From assembly GCA_945890485.1 (NCBI GenBank), contig CAMDCN010000011.1:124001-188000 (forward strand): a DNA stretch of 64,000 bases, given 5' to 3'. Source of the stretch: Candidatus Sulfopaludibacter sp. SbA3 (lineage in GTDB: Bacteria > Acidobacteriota > Terriglobia > Bryobacterales > Bryobacteraceae). Below are positions 49,665 to 58,341 of this stretch, piece after piece (within the stretch, counting starts at the first letter, position 1; every line of letters begins with the position of its first letter). A program made the translations under genes and the position numbers. The notes beneath the pieces are model-generated. The model worked only from the letters and a program-made list of their open reading frames with translations, made no database searches and was not told the origin of the DNA.

Positions 49665-51857
49665 TTAGACGCGGCCAGTACGTTCGAGCCAGGAGCGATA
49701 CATACGCGTGAAGTCGTGGACGCCGGGATCGGCGTGTAACTCTTCGAGGGTATAGCGCATTTTGCGCTGCCAGTTTGGATACTGCCACGTGGCGCCGGGA
49801 AGGTTCTGCTGTTCGGTTTCCTTGGTGAGATCCTCCTGATTGAGGACGAGGAGCTGAGACGGCGTCGCGGCGAGGAAGCCGATGATGGCGTTGTGGAGTT
49901 CGCCGCTGAGTTCCGGGACGTGGCGAATGTGGTCCGGGTAGCCGGCGGGCAGGAGTCGCAAAGAGTGCAGGACGTTCAGGAGATGTTGTTTGTCTTGCTC
50001 ACGGCTGGTCCATTGCGCGCGATAGCCGGGTTCGTCAACCAGGCCGGCCGCGCGGCGGGATTCAATGTCACGGCCGGTCCAGAACCCGGCGAGAGTGGGC
50101 AGGTCGTGGGTGGTGGAACTGACGATGGCGAGAGGCGGATAGTCCGTAGGTGCTTTGAATGCGCCGTCGGGGTGGCGTTCAAAATAGAGGAGCCGGTAAC
50201 TGAGAATTTGGAACTGTGCGAGCGCCTGGCGAACGTAGTCTTCGACAGTGCCGAGGTCTTCGCCGATGACGATGACGCCGGCGCGGTGCGCTTCGAGGGC
50301 AATGATTCGAAGCAGTTGCTGCCAGTGTTCCTTCACGTAAGTGCCGCCGGTGGCGTCGCGGTCCGCGGGGATCCAATACAGGCGGAAGAAGCGCATCACG
50401 TGATCCATGCGCAGGGCGCCGCCATGGCGGCAATTGTTGCGGATGGCCGCGGCGAAGTGACGGAAACCGTCTTGCTGATGTCGGAGGGCATTGGGCGGAG
50501 GAAATCCCCAGTCCTGGCCCTGCGGCGAAAAGCCATCGGGCGGTGCGCCAACACGGCAGCCTTGGATGTAGAAAGGGCGGTGGGCCCAGAGATCTGAGCC
50601 GCAACTATCGGTGGCCAGTGCCAGATCGTGATAGAGGCCGATGGGCATGCCGATGGACTTCGAGTGCTGCTGAACCCGAGCCAGTTGGTGATCGACGGTC
50701 CACGCGAGCCAGGAGTAGAAATCGATGAGCCTGCGATGGGCCGCCGCGAAGGCTAGCACGGCCGGGGAATCCGGTTCCTGCAGTTCGGCGGGCCACTGTG
50801 GCCAGATCCAGACATCGGGGTTCCGTTTATGCAGGGTTTCGTCGAGGGCGCAGTAGAGGGCGTAGCGGCGGAGCAGGTCGCCTTCCGCGGCGACGTAGGC
50901 ATGGAAGGCTGCCTGATCGGGTTGGAGGCGGAACTCCCGATAGAGTTGTTTAAGAAAGCGCAGCTTGAGCTTGGCGATTGCTTCGTATTGCACGAAGGGC
51001 GCTTTGCGGAGGGATTCGATGAGCGGGGAGCAGCGTTGGAAGCGGGCTTGGCAGACCGGACTGGTGGCAAATCCGGGGACGCGTTCGACGTCAATATAGA
51101 GGAAGTTGCGGTAGAAGGTGCAGTTCGGCAGATAGGGGCTGGCGTTATAGGGCAGCCGGTTGCCGATGGCATGGAGAGGATTCAGGGCGACGAAAGCGGC
51201 GCCAGCCTGTTCGTGAGCCCACGACACGAAGCCTTCGAGATCTGTCGTGTCGCCTACGCCCCAGTTGCGCTCCGAACGGAGGCCATATAGCGAGACGGCG
51301 ATGCCAGAAAGGCGCTGGCCCACAGGAAGGGACGGCGCCGAAGGGGGACAGTGAATGAGATGAGTAGTGGTTTGGGTTCCGGCGTAGGTCACGGTTAGCC
51401 GGTGATAGCCGTAGGGCACTCCCGGGGGGACGCGTAGCGAGACCGTGTCGAATTGGGCGCCTTCAAATTGGATCGTTTCGATCTCGACGGGCTCGTAAGT
51501 GCTGGAGAGTAGGGCGCCATCTTCCAGCGTAAGGCGCCAGTGGTTGGCGTCGGTGGCGGTGAAAGGGTGGGGGACACAGAGAGGAACGAACGGATCGTCC
51601 GGCGAGGTGACCACCGAGGGAGGGAGAAAGGCCAGCCTTGAAGCGTGAACCTGCCGCCGGGTTGCTTCGTCGAGTTCGCCGGCGGATCCGGTGGGAATGG
51701 AGAGTGCGGAGAGGATCGACCTCTGGATGGTGGCGTCGGGCCGGTGTTCCTGACCCCAGATGTCCCAATAGACGGACTGGACGCCGAGCAGCGCCGCTGC
51801 TTGGGCGGTAGCGTCATTCAGGTCTGCAGAGGGGAGAGATGGAAGCGGAGAGGCCAT
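49665..51857 (-). CDS. malQ: 4-alpha-glucanotransferase (amylomaltase)
   Basis: This GH77 enzyme transfers alpha-1,4-glucan segments between malto-oligosaccharides. The 730-residue protein has an N-terminal MalQ extension domain, the GH77 catalytic barrel with GLRSERNWGVGDTTD, the nucleophile region ALRMDHVMRFFRLYWIP and the acid/base region VIGEDLGTVEDYV. The second aspartate lies in SSTTHDLPTLAGFW. The ATG complement of 51855-51857 is preferred; a longer frame to 51938 overlaps the divergent nuoB promoter region. It stops 52 bases before pspA on the same strand. A TACACT box at about 15 bases upstream of the ATG is a possible -10. Confidence 0.92.
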   Translation of the reverse strand: MASPLPSLPSADLNDATAQAAALLGVQSVYWDIWGQEHRPDATIQRSILSALSIPTGSAGELDEATRRQVHASRLAFLPPSVVTSPDDPFVPLCVPHPFTATDANHWRLTLEDGALLSSTYEPVEIETIQFEGAQFDTVSLRVPPGVPYGYHRLTVTYAGTQTTTHLIHCPPSAPSLPVGQRLSGIAVSLYGLRSERNWGVGDTTDLEGFVSWAHEQAGAAFVALNPLHAIGNRLPYNASPYLPNCTFYRNFLYIDVERVPGFATSPVCQARFQRCSPLIESLRKAPFVQYEAIAKLKLRFLKQLYREFRLQPDQAAFHAYVAAEGDLLRRYALYCALDETLHKRNPDVWIWPQWPAELQEPDSPAVLAFAAAHRRLIDFYSWLAWTVDHQLARVQQHSKSIGMPIGLYHDLALATDSCGSDLWAHRPFYIQGCRVGAPPDGFSPQGQDWGFPPPNALRHQQDGFRHFAAAIRNNCRHGGALRMDHVMRFFRLYWIPADRDATGGTYVKEHWQQLLRIIALEAHRAGVIVIGEDLGTVEDYVRQALAQFQILSYRLLYFERHPDGAFKAPTDYPPLAIVSSTTHDLPTLAGFWTGRDIESRRAAGLVDEPGYRAQWTSREQDKQHLLNVLHSLRLLPAGYPDHIRHVPELSGELHNAIIGFLAATPSQLLVLNQEDLTKETEQQNLPGATWQYPNWQRKMRYTLEELHADPGVHDFTRMYRSWLERTGRV

Positions 51858-51943
51858 GTCGCGAGAATCTTTAGTGTAGCTGGGTTGCGGAGAATCGCCG
51901 TGTGGGTGAAGCGCATGGCATACTGAAAAAGAAGCCAATCACT

Positions 51944-52489
51944 ATGGAACAGCGAATTCTACCCTCGGCGCCCGAAGACTTGTTTGCTCGCATTGATGCC
52001 GATGGTTTGGGCGATCTGTCGGACAGTCTGGTGTTGACAACGCTCGACAAAGCGATCAACTGGGGACGGAAGAATTCCATCTGGCCGATGACTTTCGGTT
52101 TGGCATGCTGCGCGATTGAGATGATGGCGATGAGCGCTTCCCGCTTCGACATCTCCCGCTTCGGCGCCGAAGTGTTTCGGGGTTCGCCACGGCAGTCGGA
52201 TCTGATGATCATCGCCGGGCGGGTCTCTAACAAAATGGCGCCCGTGATTCGCCAGTTGTACAACCAGATGCCGGAACCGAAGTGGGTGATTTCGATGGGT
52301 GCCTGTGCAACGTCGACCGGGGTGTTTAGCAACTACGCTTTGGTCCCGGTGAATCAGGTGATTCCGGTGGACGTGTATGTTCCCGGATGCCCGCCTCGGC
52401 CGGAGCAGTTGATCTACGCGATCATGATGCTCCAGAAGAAAATCGACGGCGAACGGGGCACGACGATGAAAGTGCTTAATTTGGATTAA
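51944..52489 (+). CDS. nuoB: NADH-quinone oxidoreductase subunit B
   Basis: NuoB carries the N2 [4Fe-4S] cluster, the last electron carrier before quinone in complex I. The 181-residue protein has all four ligands: Cys55-Cys56 (GLACCAIEM), Cys121 (GACAT) and Cys149 (PGCPPRPEQ). The start at the ATG 51944 gives the expected N-terminus; a GTG at 51902 adds 14 unconserved residues. It is alone here, without nuoA, nuoC or nuoD, which normally flank it. It may be a second copy or a displaced member of the complex I locus. The stop overlaps a candidate flagellar promoter. Confidence 0.93.
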   Translation: MEQRILPSAPEDLFARIDADGLGDLSDSLVLTTLDKAINWGRKNSIWPMTFGLACCAIEMMAMSASRFDISRFGAEVFRGSPRQSDLMIIAGRVSNKMAPVIRQLYNQMPEPKWVISMGACATSTGVFSNYALVPVNQVIPVDVYVPGCPPRPEQLIYAIMMLQKKIDGERGTTMKVLNLD

Positions 52490-52513
52490 AGATTCCGCTA
52501 ACTCGATCGATAC
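52487..52513 (+). promoter_or_regulatory. Candidate sigma-28 (FliA)-type promoter for flaG-fliS
   Basis: TAAA at 52487-52490 and ATCGATAC at 52506-52513 are separated by exactly 15 bases. This matches the sigma-28 plan TAAA-N15-GCCGATAA in spacing, in all four -35 bases and in five of eight -10 bases (the CGATA core). It lies directly upstream of flaG and fliS, which are late flagellar genes in other bacteria. Confidence 0.5.
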
Positions 52514-52550
52514 GAACGATATACCCGAAAAGTCTCGGAGGGCTATCGAT

Positions 52551-52829
52551 ATGGAAACGAAATCGATCGACCAATTCCCATCCGTGCCATCCCCGGCCAC
52601 TCTTGATTTGGAGAAGCAGCAAATCGAGGAACGGCGAGATTTGGTGCGAGCGGTGAAGGCGATCAATGCATCAGAGTTGTTCGGAGAGAACTACGAGCTT
52701 ACGTTTGTGTTCGATCGGCCGAATCAGCGGACGGTGATTCGAATCATTGATCGGGAGACGAAGGAAGTGATCCGGCAATTGCCGACCGAATACGCCCTGC
52801 AGATTGCGTCGCAACTTCGGGCGGAATAG
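52551..52829 (+). CDS. flaG: FlaG-family flagellar protein
   Basis: This 92-residue protein has the FlaG core YELTFVFDRPNQRTVIRIID and then RETKEVIRQLPTEYAL. The first 35 residues are variable and charged, as usual in the family. FlaG influences flagellar filament length in Pseudomonas and other bacteria. A GGAGGG ribosome-binding site precedes the ATG. It is followed by fliS, the flagellin chaperone gene, and preceded by a sigma-28-like promoter. No flagellin or fliD gene is in the window, so the rest of the filament genes lie elsewhere. Confidence 0.9.
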   Translation: METKSIDQFPSVPSPATLDLEKQQIEERRDLVRAVKAINASELFGENYELTFVFDRPNQRTVIRIIDRETKEVIRQLPTEYALQIASQLRAE

Positions 52830-52887
52830 GCAAAAGTTTGTGCTCAATATTCGCCTGACCGGTGCGATAAGACCCTCAGGAAGAACG

Positions 52888-53358
52888 ATGTCACTCGCAG
52901 CCTATCAAAACAGCCAGGATCTCAACGTGTTGTCGGCCTCGCCCGTTCAACTGGTGCGGATGTTGTACAGCGGGGCGATCGCGGCGCTGCAAGCCGCGCG
53001 GGAGAATCTGCAGAATGGGGACATTCGCGGCCGGTCCCGGCAGCTCACCAAAGCCTGCTCGATCATAGAGGAACTGACTCTTTCCCTCGACAAAGCCCGC
53101 GGAGGCAAGATCGCGCAGGATCTGACAGAACTCTATGTATACATGCACCAGCGTCTCATCCAGGCCAACATCGACCAGGAACCGGCTCCGCTCGTCGAAG
53201 TCCAAAAGCTCCTCGAAACGCTGCTCGACGCGTGGCGTCTAGTTCCAGACGAAACCCCAGTGACTAGCCCGATGGGTCGCGAGTCTGCCTCGGCGTTTTC
53301 GATCGGTGGGGCCGACGAGATGATGGAAACTCGGATCCCGGTTCAGCTCAGCGCCTAA
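52888..53358 (+). CDS. fliS: Flagellin export chaperone FliS
   Basis: FliS binds the C-terminus of unfolded flagellin and delivers it to the export gate. The 156-residue protein is helical and shows the family pattern: MSLAAYQNSQDLNVLSASPV, VRMLYSGAIAALQAARENL, KACSIIEELTLSLD and a final NIDQEPAPLVEVQKLLETL helix. The ATG at 52888 with AGGAAG upstream is the right start; a longer frame to 52804 overlaps flaG. The last 30 residues, after the helical core, are longer than usual and unstructured. It is 58 bases downstream of flaG on the same transcript. Confidence 0.92.
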   Translation: MSLAAYQNSQDLNVLSASPVQLVRMLYSGAIAALQAARENLQNGDIRGRSRQLTKACSIIEELTLSLDKARGGKIAQDLTELYVYMHQRLIQANIDQEPAPLVEVQKLLETLLDAWRLVPDETPVTSPMGRESASAFSIGGADEMMETRIPVQLSA

Positions 53359-53385
53359 CCCGTCGCGTCCGCGCGGATCCTGGAA

Positions 53386-53391
53386 TATACT
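53386..53391 (+). promoter_or_regulatory. Candidate -10 box before TonB receptor 4
   Basis: TATACT matches the -10 consensus at five of six positions and resembles the box in front of TonB receptor 2 (both read TATACT followed by a CG two bases on). It is 20 bases before the ATG. The -35 region is weak. Confidence 0.3.
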
Positions 53392-53411
53392 CCGTTCCTG
53401 GATCTGCAACC

Positions 53412-56400
53412 ATGTCGTGCCGCACAACCTTCCTTCTCACCTTCCTCTTCACTAGCACCGCCCATGCGCAAAGCTTCGGTCAAATCGCTGGAACGGTCCA
53501 CGACAACTCGGGGGCCGTCGTCCCCACGGCCAGCATCACTGCCGTAAACGAGTTAACCGGATTGATGTTTCGCGCCGTTTCTGACGATTCCGGGCGCTTT
53601 ACTCTTCCGCAACTCCCCATTGGTGAGTACCGCGTCGATATCAACCGCGATGGCTTCCGCCCATTTCGTTCCCCCTCCTTCCGCCTCGATGCGGATGCGA
53701 CACGTCAAGTGCAGGCGATTCTCCAGCTCGGGCAGGTGACGGAGTCGATCACGGTAGGTGGTTCCGTGTCCCAAGTCGAAACGGTCGGAGCCACGCTCAA
53801 AGAGATCATCGACGAGCGTCGCATCACGGAACTTCCCTTGAACGGACGCAACGCACTCCAACTCGTTCGCCTCATTCCCGGCGCTGTCTCCGGCGCGGGG
53901 AACAACGGCCTCGGGCAAAACGAAGGCATCTCCATCAATGGAGCGCGGGGAACGGCCAATAACTACCTCCTCGACGGTGGAGACAACAACGACCCGCAAC
54001 TGAACACCGCCGCTCTGCTCCCCAACCCCGACGCCCTCGAAGAGTTCAGCGTCCAAACCAACAACTTCTCCGCTGAATATGGCCGCAACTCCGGCGCGAT
54101 CGTCAACGCCGTCACCAAGTCCGGCACCAACCAGTTCCACGGCTCCGCGTTCGAATTCGTGCGCAACGACATCATGGATGCCCGCAGCTTCTTCGCTCTC
54201 GAGAAAGGCAAGCTCCGCCGAAATCAGTTTGGCGGCTCCTTCGGCGGCCCTATCATCCGCGACCGGACGTTCTTCTTCGGCTCCTACGAAGGCGTTCGCC
54301 AGCGCGCCGGCGCCACGTTCTCCGGCCTTACCGTCCCCACCACCGCCATGCGCGCCGGCAACTTCAACCAGGCGGCCCGCATTCCCAACGATCCCCTGAC
54401 TAACCAGCCATTCCCTGGCGGAGTCATCCCCACCACCCGCTTCGATCCCGCTGCTGTCAACTTCCTCGACAAGCTCCAAGTCCCACTCCCCAATGCCTCC
54501 GGCAATCGTTTCATCTTTAACCGGCCGGGGGAAGTCGATTCCAATCAATACATCGGCCGTGTCGACCACTCCCTCTCGTCCGCGCAACGGCTCACCGGGC
54601 GCGTCTTTTTGAGCCGCAGCAAGGAGGCCAATACCGCTGGTCTGCCCGTGCTCCGCGCCCAAAATGCCTTCGATAGCTGGAACCTACAAGGCCAGCACAC
54701 GTGGACGTTTTCACCGGGTCTGCTCGGCACCGGCCAGTTCACCGCCAACCGCACCAACATTGATCGCGGACCTCTCCCCTTCGGCAGCGCCGATGGTATC
54801 GGGTATCGTGACCTGGGAATCAACGTCAACCGCGGTGCTCCGGACTCCGGCGACCTGAAGCTGGTGCCTCACTATCGCGGCGCCGTAAACGGCTATTGGA
54901 ACCTCAACCAGGACAACCTGGTTACCATCGATCGCCGGACGTACCAGGGGACGTATACCCTCTCGTGGATCCGCGGCCGGCATCAGATCAAGCTCGGCGG
55001 CGAATACCGCTACTCCTTCTCGGACCGCGTCACAGGGAATGGCATCGATCCGCAGTTCACTTTTGACGGCCGTTTCAGCGGGGAGTCCTTCGCTGACTTT
55101 CTCCTCGGCCGTGCCGCTAACTTCACCCAGGGGTCGCTCCGGCTAAATCGCAATGCCAACCATTCCCCGTCGTTCTTCGCGCAGGACGACATCAAGCTTT
55201 CAAATGATCTCACCGTCAGTCTCGGCGTCCGTTGGGAGCCCTATCTCCCGTTCTACGCCACCAACGACGAACTGACCGTCTTCCGCCCCGGGCAACAATC
55301 GAGCATCTTTCCGAGCGCCCCAGCTGGCCTGCTCTACGTGGGAGACGCCGGCGTGCAGCGTGGCGGAACCGACACCGACTGGAACAACATGGCCCCGCGC
55401 GTCAGCATCGCGTGGCGCCCCGGCGGCTCTACGAAAACCAGCGTGCGCGCCGGCTACGGCGTCTTCTTCGATACGCCGCGATTCCACATGCTCAGCCACT
55501 TTGTGAACTCGCCGCCCTTCTCCTTCCAGACCACGATCAACCAGCCCGCTAGCTTTTCCGATCCCTACCGGGGAATCGCCAATCCCTTTCCCTACTCCCC
55601 GCCCGTCACGGCCGAAGAACGCTCCCGCTATCGATTCAGACTCCCTGCCACGGTTGGACTTTCCATCGACCCCGACCTCGCGACTTCGTATCTGCAGCAG
55701 TGGAACGTCAATGTCCAACGCGAACTTGCCGCCGGCTTCACGGCCACCCTTGCCTACGTGGCCTCCGCGGGCAGTAAACTCCCCATGCGCGTCGAAGCCA
55801 ACCCCGCACTCTTCCGGGCCGGGGCCACCACTGCCAACATCAACGCCCGCCGCATTTATGCCCCCAATTTCCAGAGCGTAATCAACTACCAAAGCAATAT
55901 CAGTTCCAGCTACAACTCCTTCCAGGCAACCCTGAACAAGCGATTCAGCAAGGGCTACACGATCCTGGCCAGCTATACCTATGGCCGGTCGCTCGATGCG
56001 AGTTCACTCGAAGTGGATGGCTTCAATGGCCAGAATCCGCTCAACGTTGGCGCCGACAAGGGCCTCTCTGATTTCGATGTTCGCCAACGGGTCGTCGCCA
56101 GCTTTCTTTGGGACATCCCCGGCCCCAAGGCCGGCGCGGCTAAGTGGATCTTCGGCGGATGGCAGACCAATGGCATTTTCACTGCGCAGACGGGCAGCCC
56201 CATCAACGTGGTCTCCGGCAGTGACCGTGCCCTCGCTGGCACCGGTACGCAACGGGCGAACCTCATCGGCAACCCATATCTCTCGTCCGGCCGATCCAGA
56301 GATGAACAGATGGCTGCCTACTTTAACGCGGCCGCATTCGCGATTCCTGCCTTGGGCACATACGGAAACTTCGGTCGCAACGTCCTTCTGGGACCTGGCA

Positions 56401-56603
56401 GTTACAATCTGGATTTCGCCTTCTTCAAGGGCTTCCACTTCGGCGAGAAGCGAGAGCTGCAGTATCGCTGGGAGATGTTCAACGCGCTCAATCATGCCAA
56501 CCTGGGCGCTCCTCGCGCCAACATCGGCGCGGTGCGCCCCGGCCAGATCGACTCCACCTCAGCAGCGCGGGTGATGCAGATGGGGCTTCGATTCGTCTTT
56601 TGA
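53412..56603 (+). CDS. TonB-dependent receptor 4
   Basis: This 1,063-residue receptor has a signal peptide (about 1-19, ending TAHAQ). The carboxypeptidase-regulatory-like domain (about 23-110) begins GQIAGTVHDNSGAVVPT. The plug has ELPLNGRNALQLVRLIPG and FSAEYGRNSGAIVNAVT, and the barrel ends MGLRFVF with a terminal Phe. Codon use is visibly richer in C-ending codons than in the other three receptors, which suggests a different expression history or recent acquisition. It starts 53 bases after fliS, but the TATACT box suggests independent transcription. Its stop directly abuts the stop of the convergent gene. Confidence 0.9.
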   Translation: MSCRTTFLLTFLFTSTAHAQSFGQIAGTVHDNSGAVVPTASITAVNELTGLMFRAVSDDSGRFTLPQLPIGEYRVDINRDGFRPFRSPSFRLDADATRQVQAILQLGQVTESITVGGSVSQVETVGATLKEIIDERRITELPLNGRNALQLVRLIPGAVSGAGNNGLGQNEGISINGARGTANNYLLDGGDNNDPQLNTAALLPNPDALEEFSVQTNNFSAEYGRNSGAIVNAVTKSGTNQFHGSAFEFVRNDIMDARSFFALEKGKLRRNQFGGSFGGPIIRDRTFFFGSYEGVRQRAGATFSGLTVPTTAMRAGNFNQAARIPNDPLTNQPFPGGVIPTTRFDPAAVNFLDKLQVPLPNASGNRFIFNRPGEVDSNQYIGRVDHSLSSAQRLTGRVFLSRSKEANTAGLPVLRAQNAFDSWNLQGQHTWTFSPGLLGTGQFTANRTNIDRGPLPFGSADGIGYRDLGINVNRGAPDSGDLKLVPHYRGAVNGYWNLNQDNLVTIDRRTYQGTYTLSWIRGRHQIKLGGEYRYSFSDRVTGNGIDPQFTFDGRFSGESFADFLLGRAANFTQGSLRLNRNANHSPSFFAQDDIKLSNDLTVSLGVRWEPYLPFYATNDELTVFRPGQQSSIFPSAPAGLLYVGDAGVQRGGTDTDWNNMAPRVSIAWRPGGSTKTSVRAGYGVFFDTPRFHMLSHFVNSPPFSFQTTINQPASFSDPYRGIANPFPYSPPVTAEERSRYRFRLPATVGLSIDPDLATSYLQQWNVNVQRELAAGFTATLAYVASAGSKLPMRVEANPALFRAGATTANINARRIYAPNFQSVINYQSNISSSYNSFQATLNKRFSKGYTILASYTYGRSLDASSLEVDGFNGQNPLNVGADKGLSDFDVRQRVVASFLWDIPGPKAGAAKWIFGGWQTNGIFTAQTGSPINVVSGSDRALAGTGTQRANLIGNPYLSSGRSRDEQMAAYFNAAAFAIPALGTYGNFGRNVLLGPGSYNLDFAFFKGFHFGEKRELQYRWEMFNALNHANLGAPRANIGAVRPGQIDSTSAARVMQMGLRFVF

Positions 56604-58322
56604 TTAGCGAATCAATACCATCACGGGGTTGGAGGCGACGCCATCAACAATCAGGCGGATTTCAACCTCGCCGCGTCCGCGGAGTTCGACCGGCAGGGCA
56701 ATGTTTACCTGGTCGAGGCCAGGAAACGTGGGTTGGGACCCGGAATACAGGACGGCGACGGGAACACCGCCCGCAGTAGCCGTGGTGCGGGAGCCTTGGC
56801 GGAGACCGGTTGCGTAGAGCGAGAGGGCTGCAGGGACGGGAAGCGGCACTGGTTGGCAGTTCGGGACGCAGGCGAAGACCGGGCCAGTGTCGGCCGTGGC
56901 GGCGGCTAGGCCGGCGGCGTTGAGCGTGTAGACACTCGGGGCGACGGCGTTGATACGGGTCTCGGCCGTGAGAATGGGCCCGTCGGACAAGACGCGGATG
57001 GTCGTGGCGCCGAGAGTGGTTTCCGACGGAACGAGGAGATTTAGTTGGTTGGGGGAAGTGTAGAAGATGGTCGCTGGACGGTTCTCGATTTCGACGCGGG
57101 GAGCGGCCGGCAAGGGTCCGTAGAGGGAGATGATGGAGTCCGGTGAGGCGGCGGGTGCAACGCCGAGGGAGGGCAGGATGCCATGGTAGCGGGCCATCCA
57201 ATACGGCAGTATGTAGTCGACGCCGGCGTTCCCGATGGTGCCGGAACCACCACCCGCAAGTTGAAACGGATTCCGTTGCCAGAGGAAGTCGGTGGGGACG
57301 CGGCGATCGACGGGCAGCGGTTCACAGGCCTGTCCATTGCAGACGGCGACCTCGCTGGCGCGATCGACGAAAAAGTCGCGCCGCGGGCGTTTTAGCCAGA
57401 GGTCGAGAAGTTCGCGGGCCTCGGCGTCGCGGCGGGCGTCCGGTGCGGTGAGGGCATGGTCGACCAGATTGAAGAAGGCATTCTGATGACCGGCCGTGTA
57501 GCGGCGGGCGATGGCATAGGCATTTGCGTAAGTGGCTTTAGCCGGAGAGTCTTCGAGGCGGATGAGGGAGTAAAAAGACGTGTAAATCAGGTTGAATTTG
57601 AAGTAGGAACTGGTGGAAAGCGAGTCGAAGGCAACCGGGAGGGAGACGGAATCTACGAGGCGCGCACGGTGTTCTTCGTAGACGGAAGTGAATCGCTCGG
57701 GGTGGATTTGGCGGGCGATTTGGAGCATGGTGAGGATGTGGTCGGGCCGGAGGAGGAAAGGGGACCAGTTATCGGCCAGGAGATGGTCGGCGATGCGGGT
57801 GGCAAGCGAGCGGATGGCGGGCCGGAGCGAGGGGATGTGCTCGAACGCGACGGAAAGTCCGAAAAATACCCCGAGATACTGGTCGCGAGAGGTATTCCCG
57901 ATCCAGGTGGCGCTGAGCGCAGCGTTGCGATAAACACCGTTCGCAGCCTCTTCCCGTTCGATGCCGGGCCGAAAGGGAGATTCGAGGGGGAGACGGCAGC
58001 GGGCGAGGGAGTCGTTGCCGGTGACTTCGACGAGGCCATCGAGGGCGGCCACGGCGCGAGTGGCGTTGGCCAGAGCGTCGGGAGAACGCGTGACGCGGTA
58101 GCGGAAGACCTCGGCGGCGACGTAGTGGCCGGTCCAGATGGCGGAATCGCCGCAGCGCGTATACCCCGTGATTTCGCTCGAGGTGGAAGAGGCGTAAAAG
58201 GGGTCGAGGATCGTCCCGAAGGGAAGGTGGCGGGCCTGAATCTGCGCGGAGATGGCGAGCGCGTCGGATTCGGCTGCGTGCAGCGTGAGCGCCGTTAGGA
58301 GGGAAATCGCAAAGAGGCGCAT
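56604..58322 (-). CDS. Secreted protein with Solibacter-type C-terminal domain
   Basis: This 572-residue protein has a signal peptide (1-16, ending TLHAA). The N-terminal 370 residues are helical with conserved aromatic segments (YTRCGDSAIWTGHYVAAEVF, HQNAFFNLVDHAL) and recall alpha/alpha-barrel folds of polysaccharide-acting proteins, without a clear active site. The C-terminal 200 residues match the 'Solibacter uncharacterized C-terminal domain' (TIGR03437-type), with NQLNLLVPSETTLGATTIRV, LSLYATGLRQG and GLDQVNIALPVELRGRGEV and VDGVASNPV. That domain is a strong hint to Bryobacterales. Immediately upstream of the ATG lies a perfect inverted repeat. Function unknown. Confidence 0.78.
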   Translation of the reverse strand: MRLFAISLLTALTLHAAESDALAISAQIQARHLPFGTILDPFYASSTSSEITGYTRCGDSAIWTGHYVAAEVFRYRVTRSPDALANATRAVAALDGLVEVTGNDSLARCRLPLESPFRPGIEREEAANGVYRNAALSATWIGNTSRDQYLGVFFGLSVAFEHIPSLRPAIRSLATRIADHLLADNWSPFLLRPDHILTMLQIARQIHPERFTSVYEEHRARLVDSVSLPVAFDSLSTSSYFKFNLIYTSFYSLIRLEDSPAKATYANAYAIARRYTAGHQNAFFNLVDHALTAPDARRDAEARELLDLWLKRPRRDFFVDRASEVAVCNGQACEPLPVDRRVPTDFLWQRNPFQLAGGGSGTIGNAGVDYILPYWMARYHGILPSLGVAPAASPDSIISLYGPLPAAPRVEIENRPATIFYTSPNQLNLLVPSETTLGATTIRVLSDGPILTAETRINAVAPSVYTLNAAGLAAATADTGPVFACVPNCQPVPLPVPAALSLYATGLRQGSRTTATAGGVPVAVLYSGSQPTFPGLDQVNIALPVELRGRGEVEIRLIVDGVASNPVMVLIR

Positions 58323-58341
58323 GCTATCTGCATTGATAGCA
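58322..58341. repeat. Perfect inverted repeat at the start of the Solibacter-tail gene
   Basis: TGCTATC (58322-58328) and GATAGCA (58335-58341) are seven-base perfect arms around TGCATT. The repeat starts inside the start codon of the 56604-58322 gene and ends at the stop of the next gene upstream. It could be an operator or an RNA hairpin at the translation start. Confidence 0.4.
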
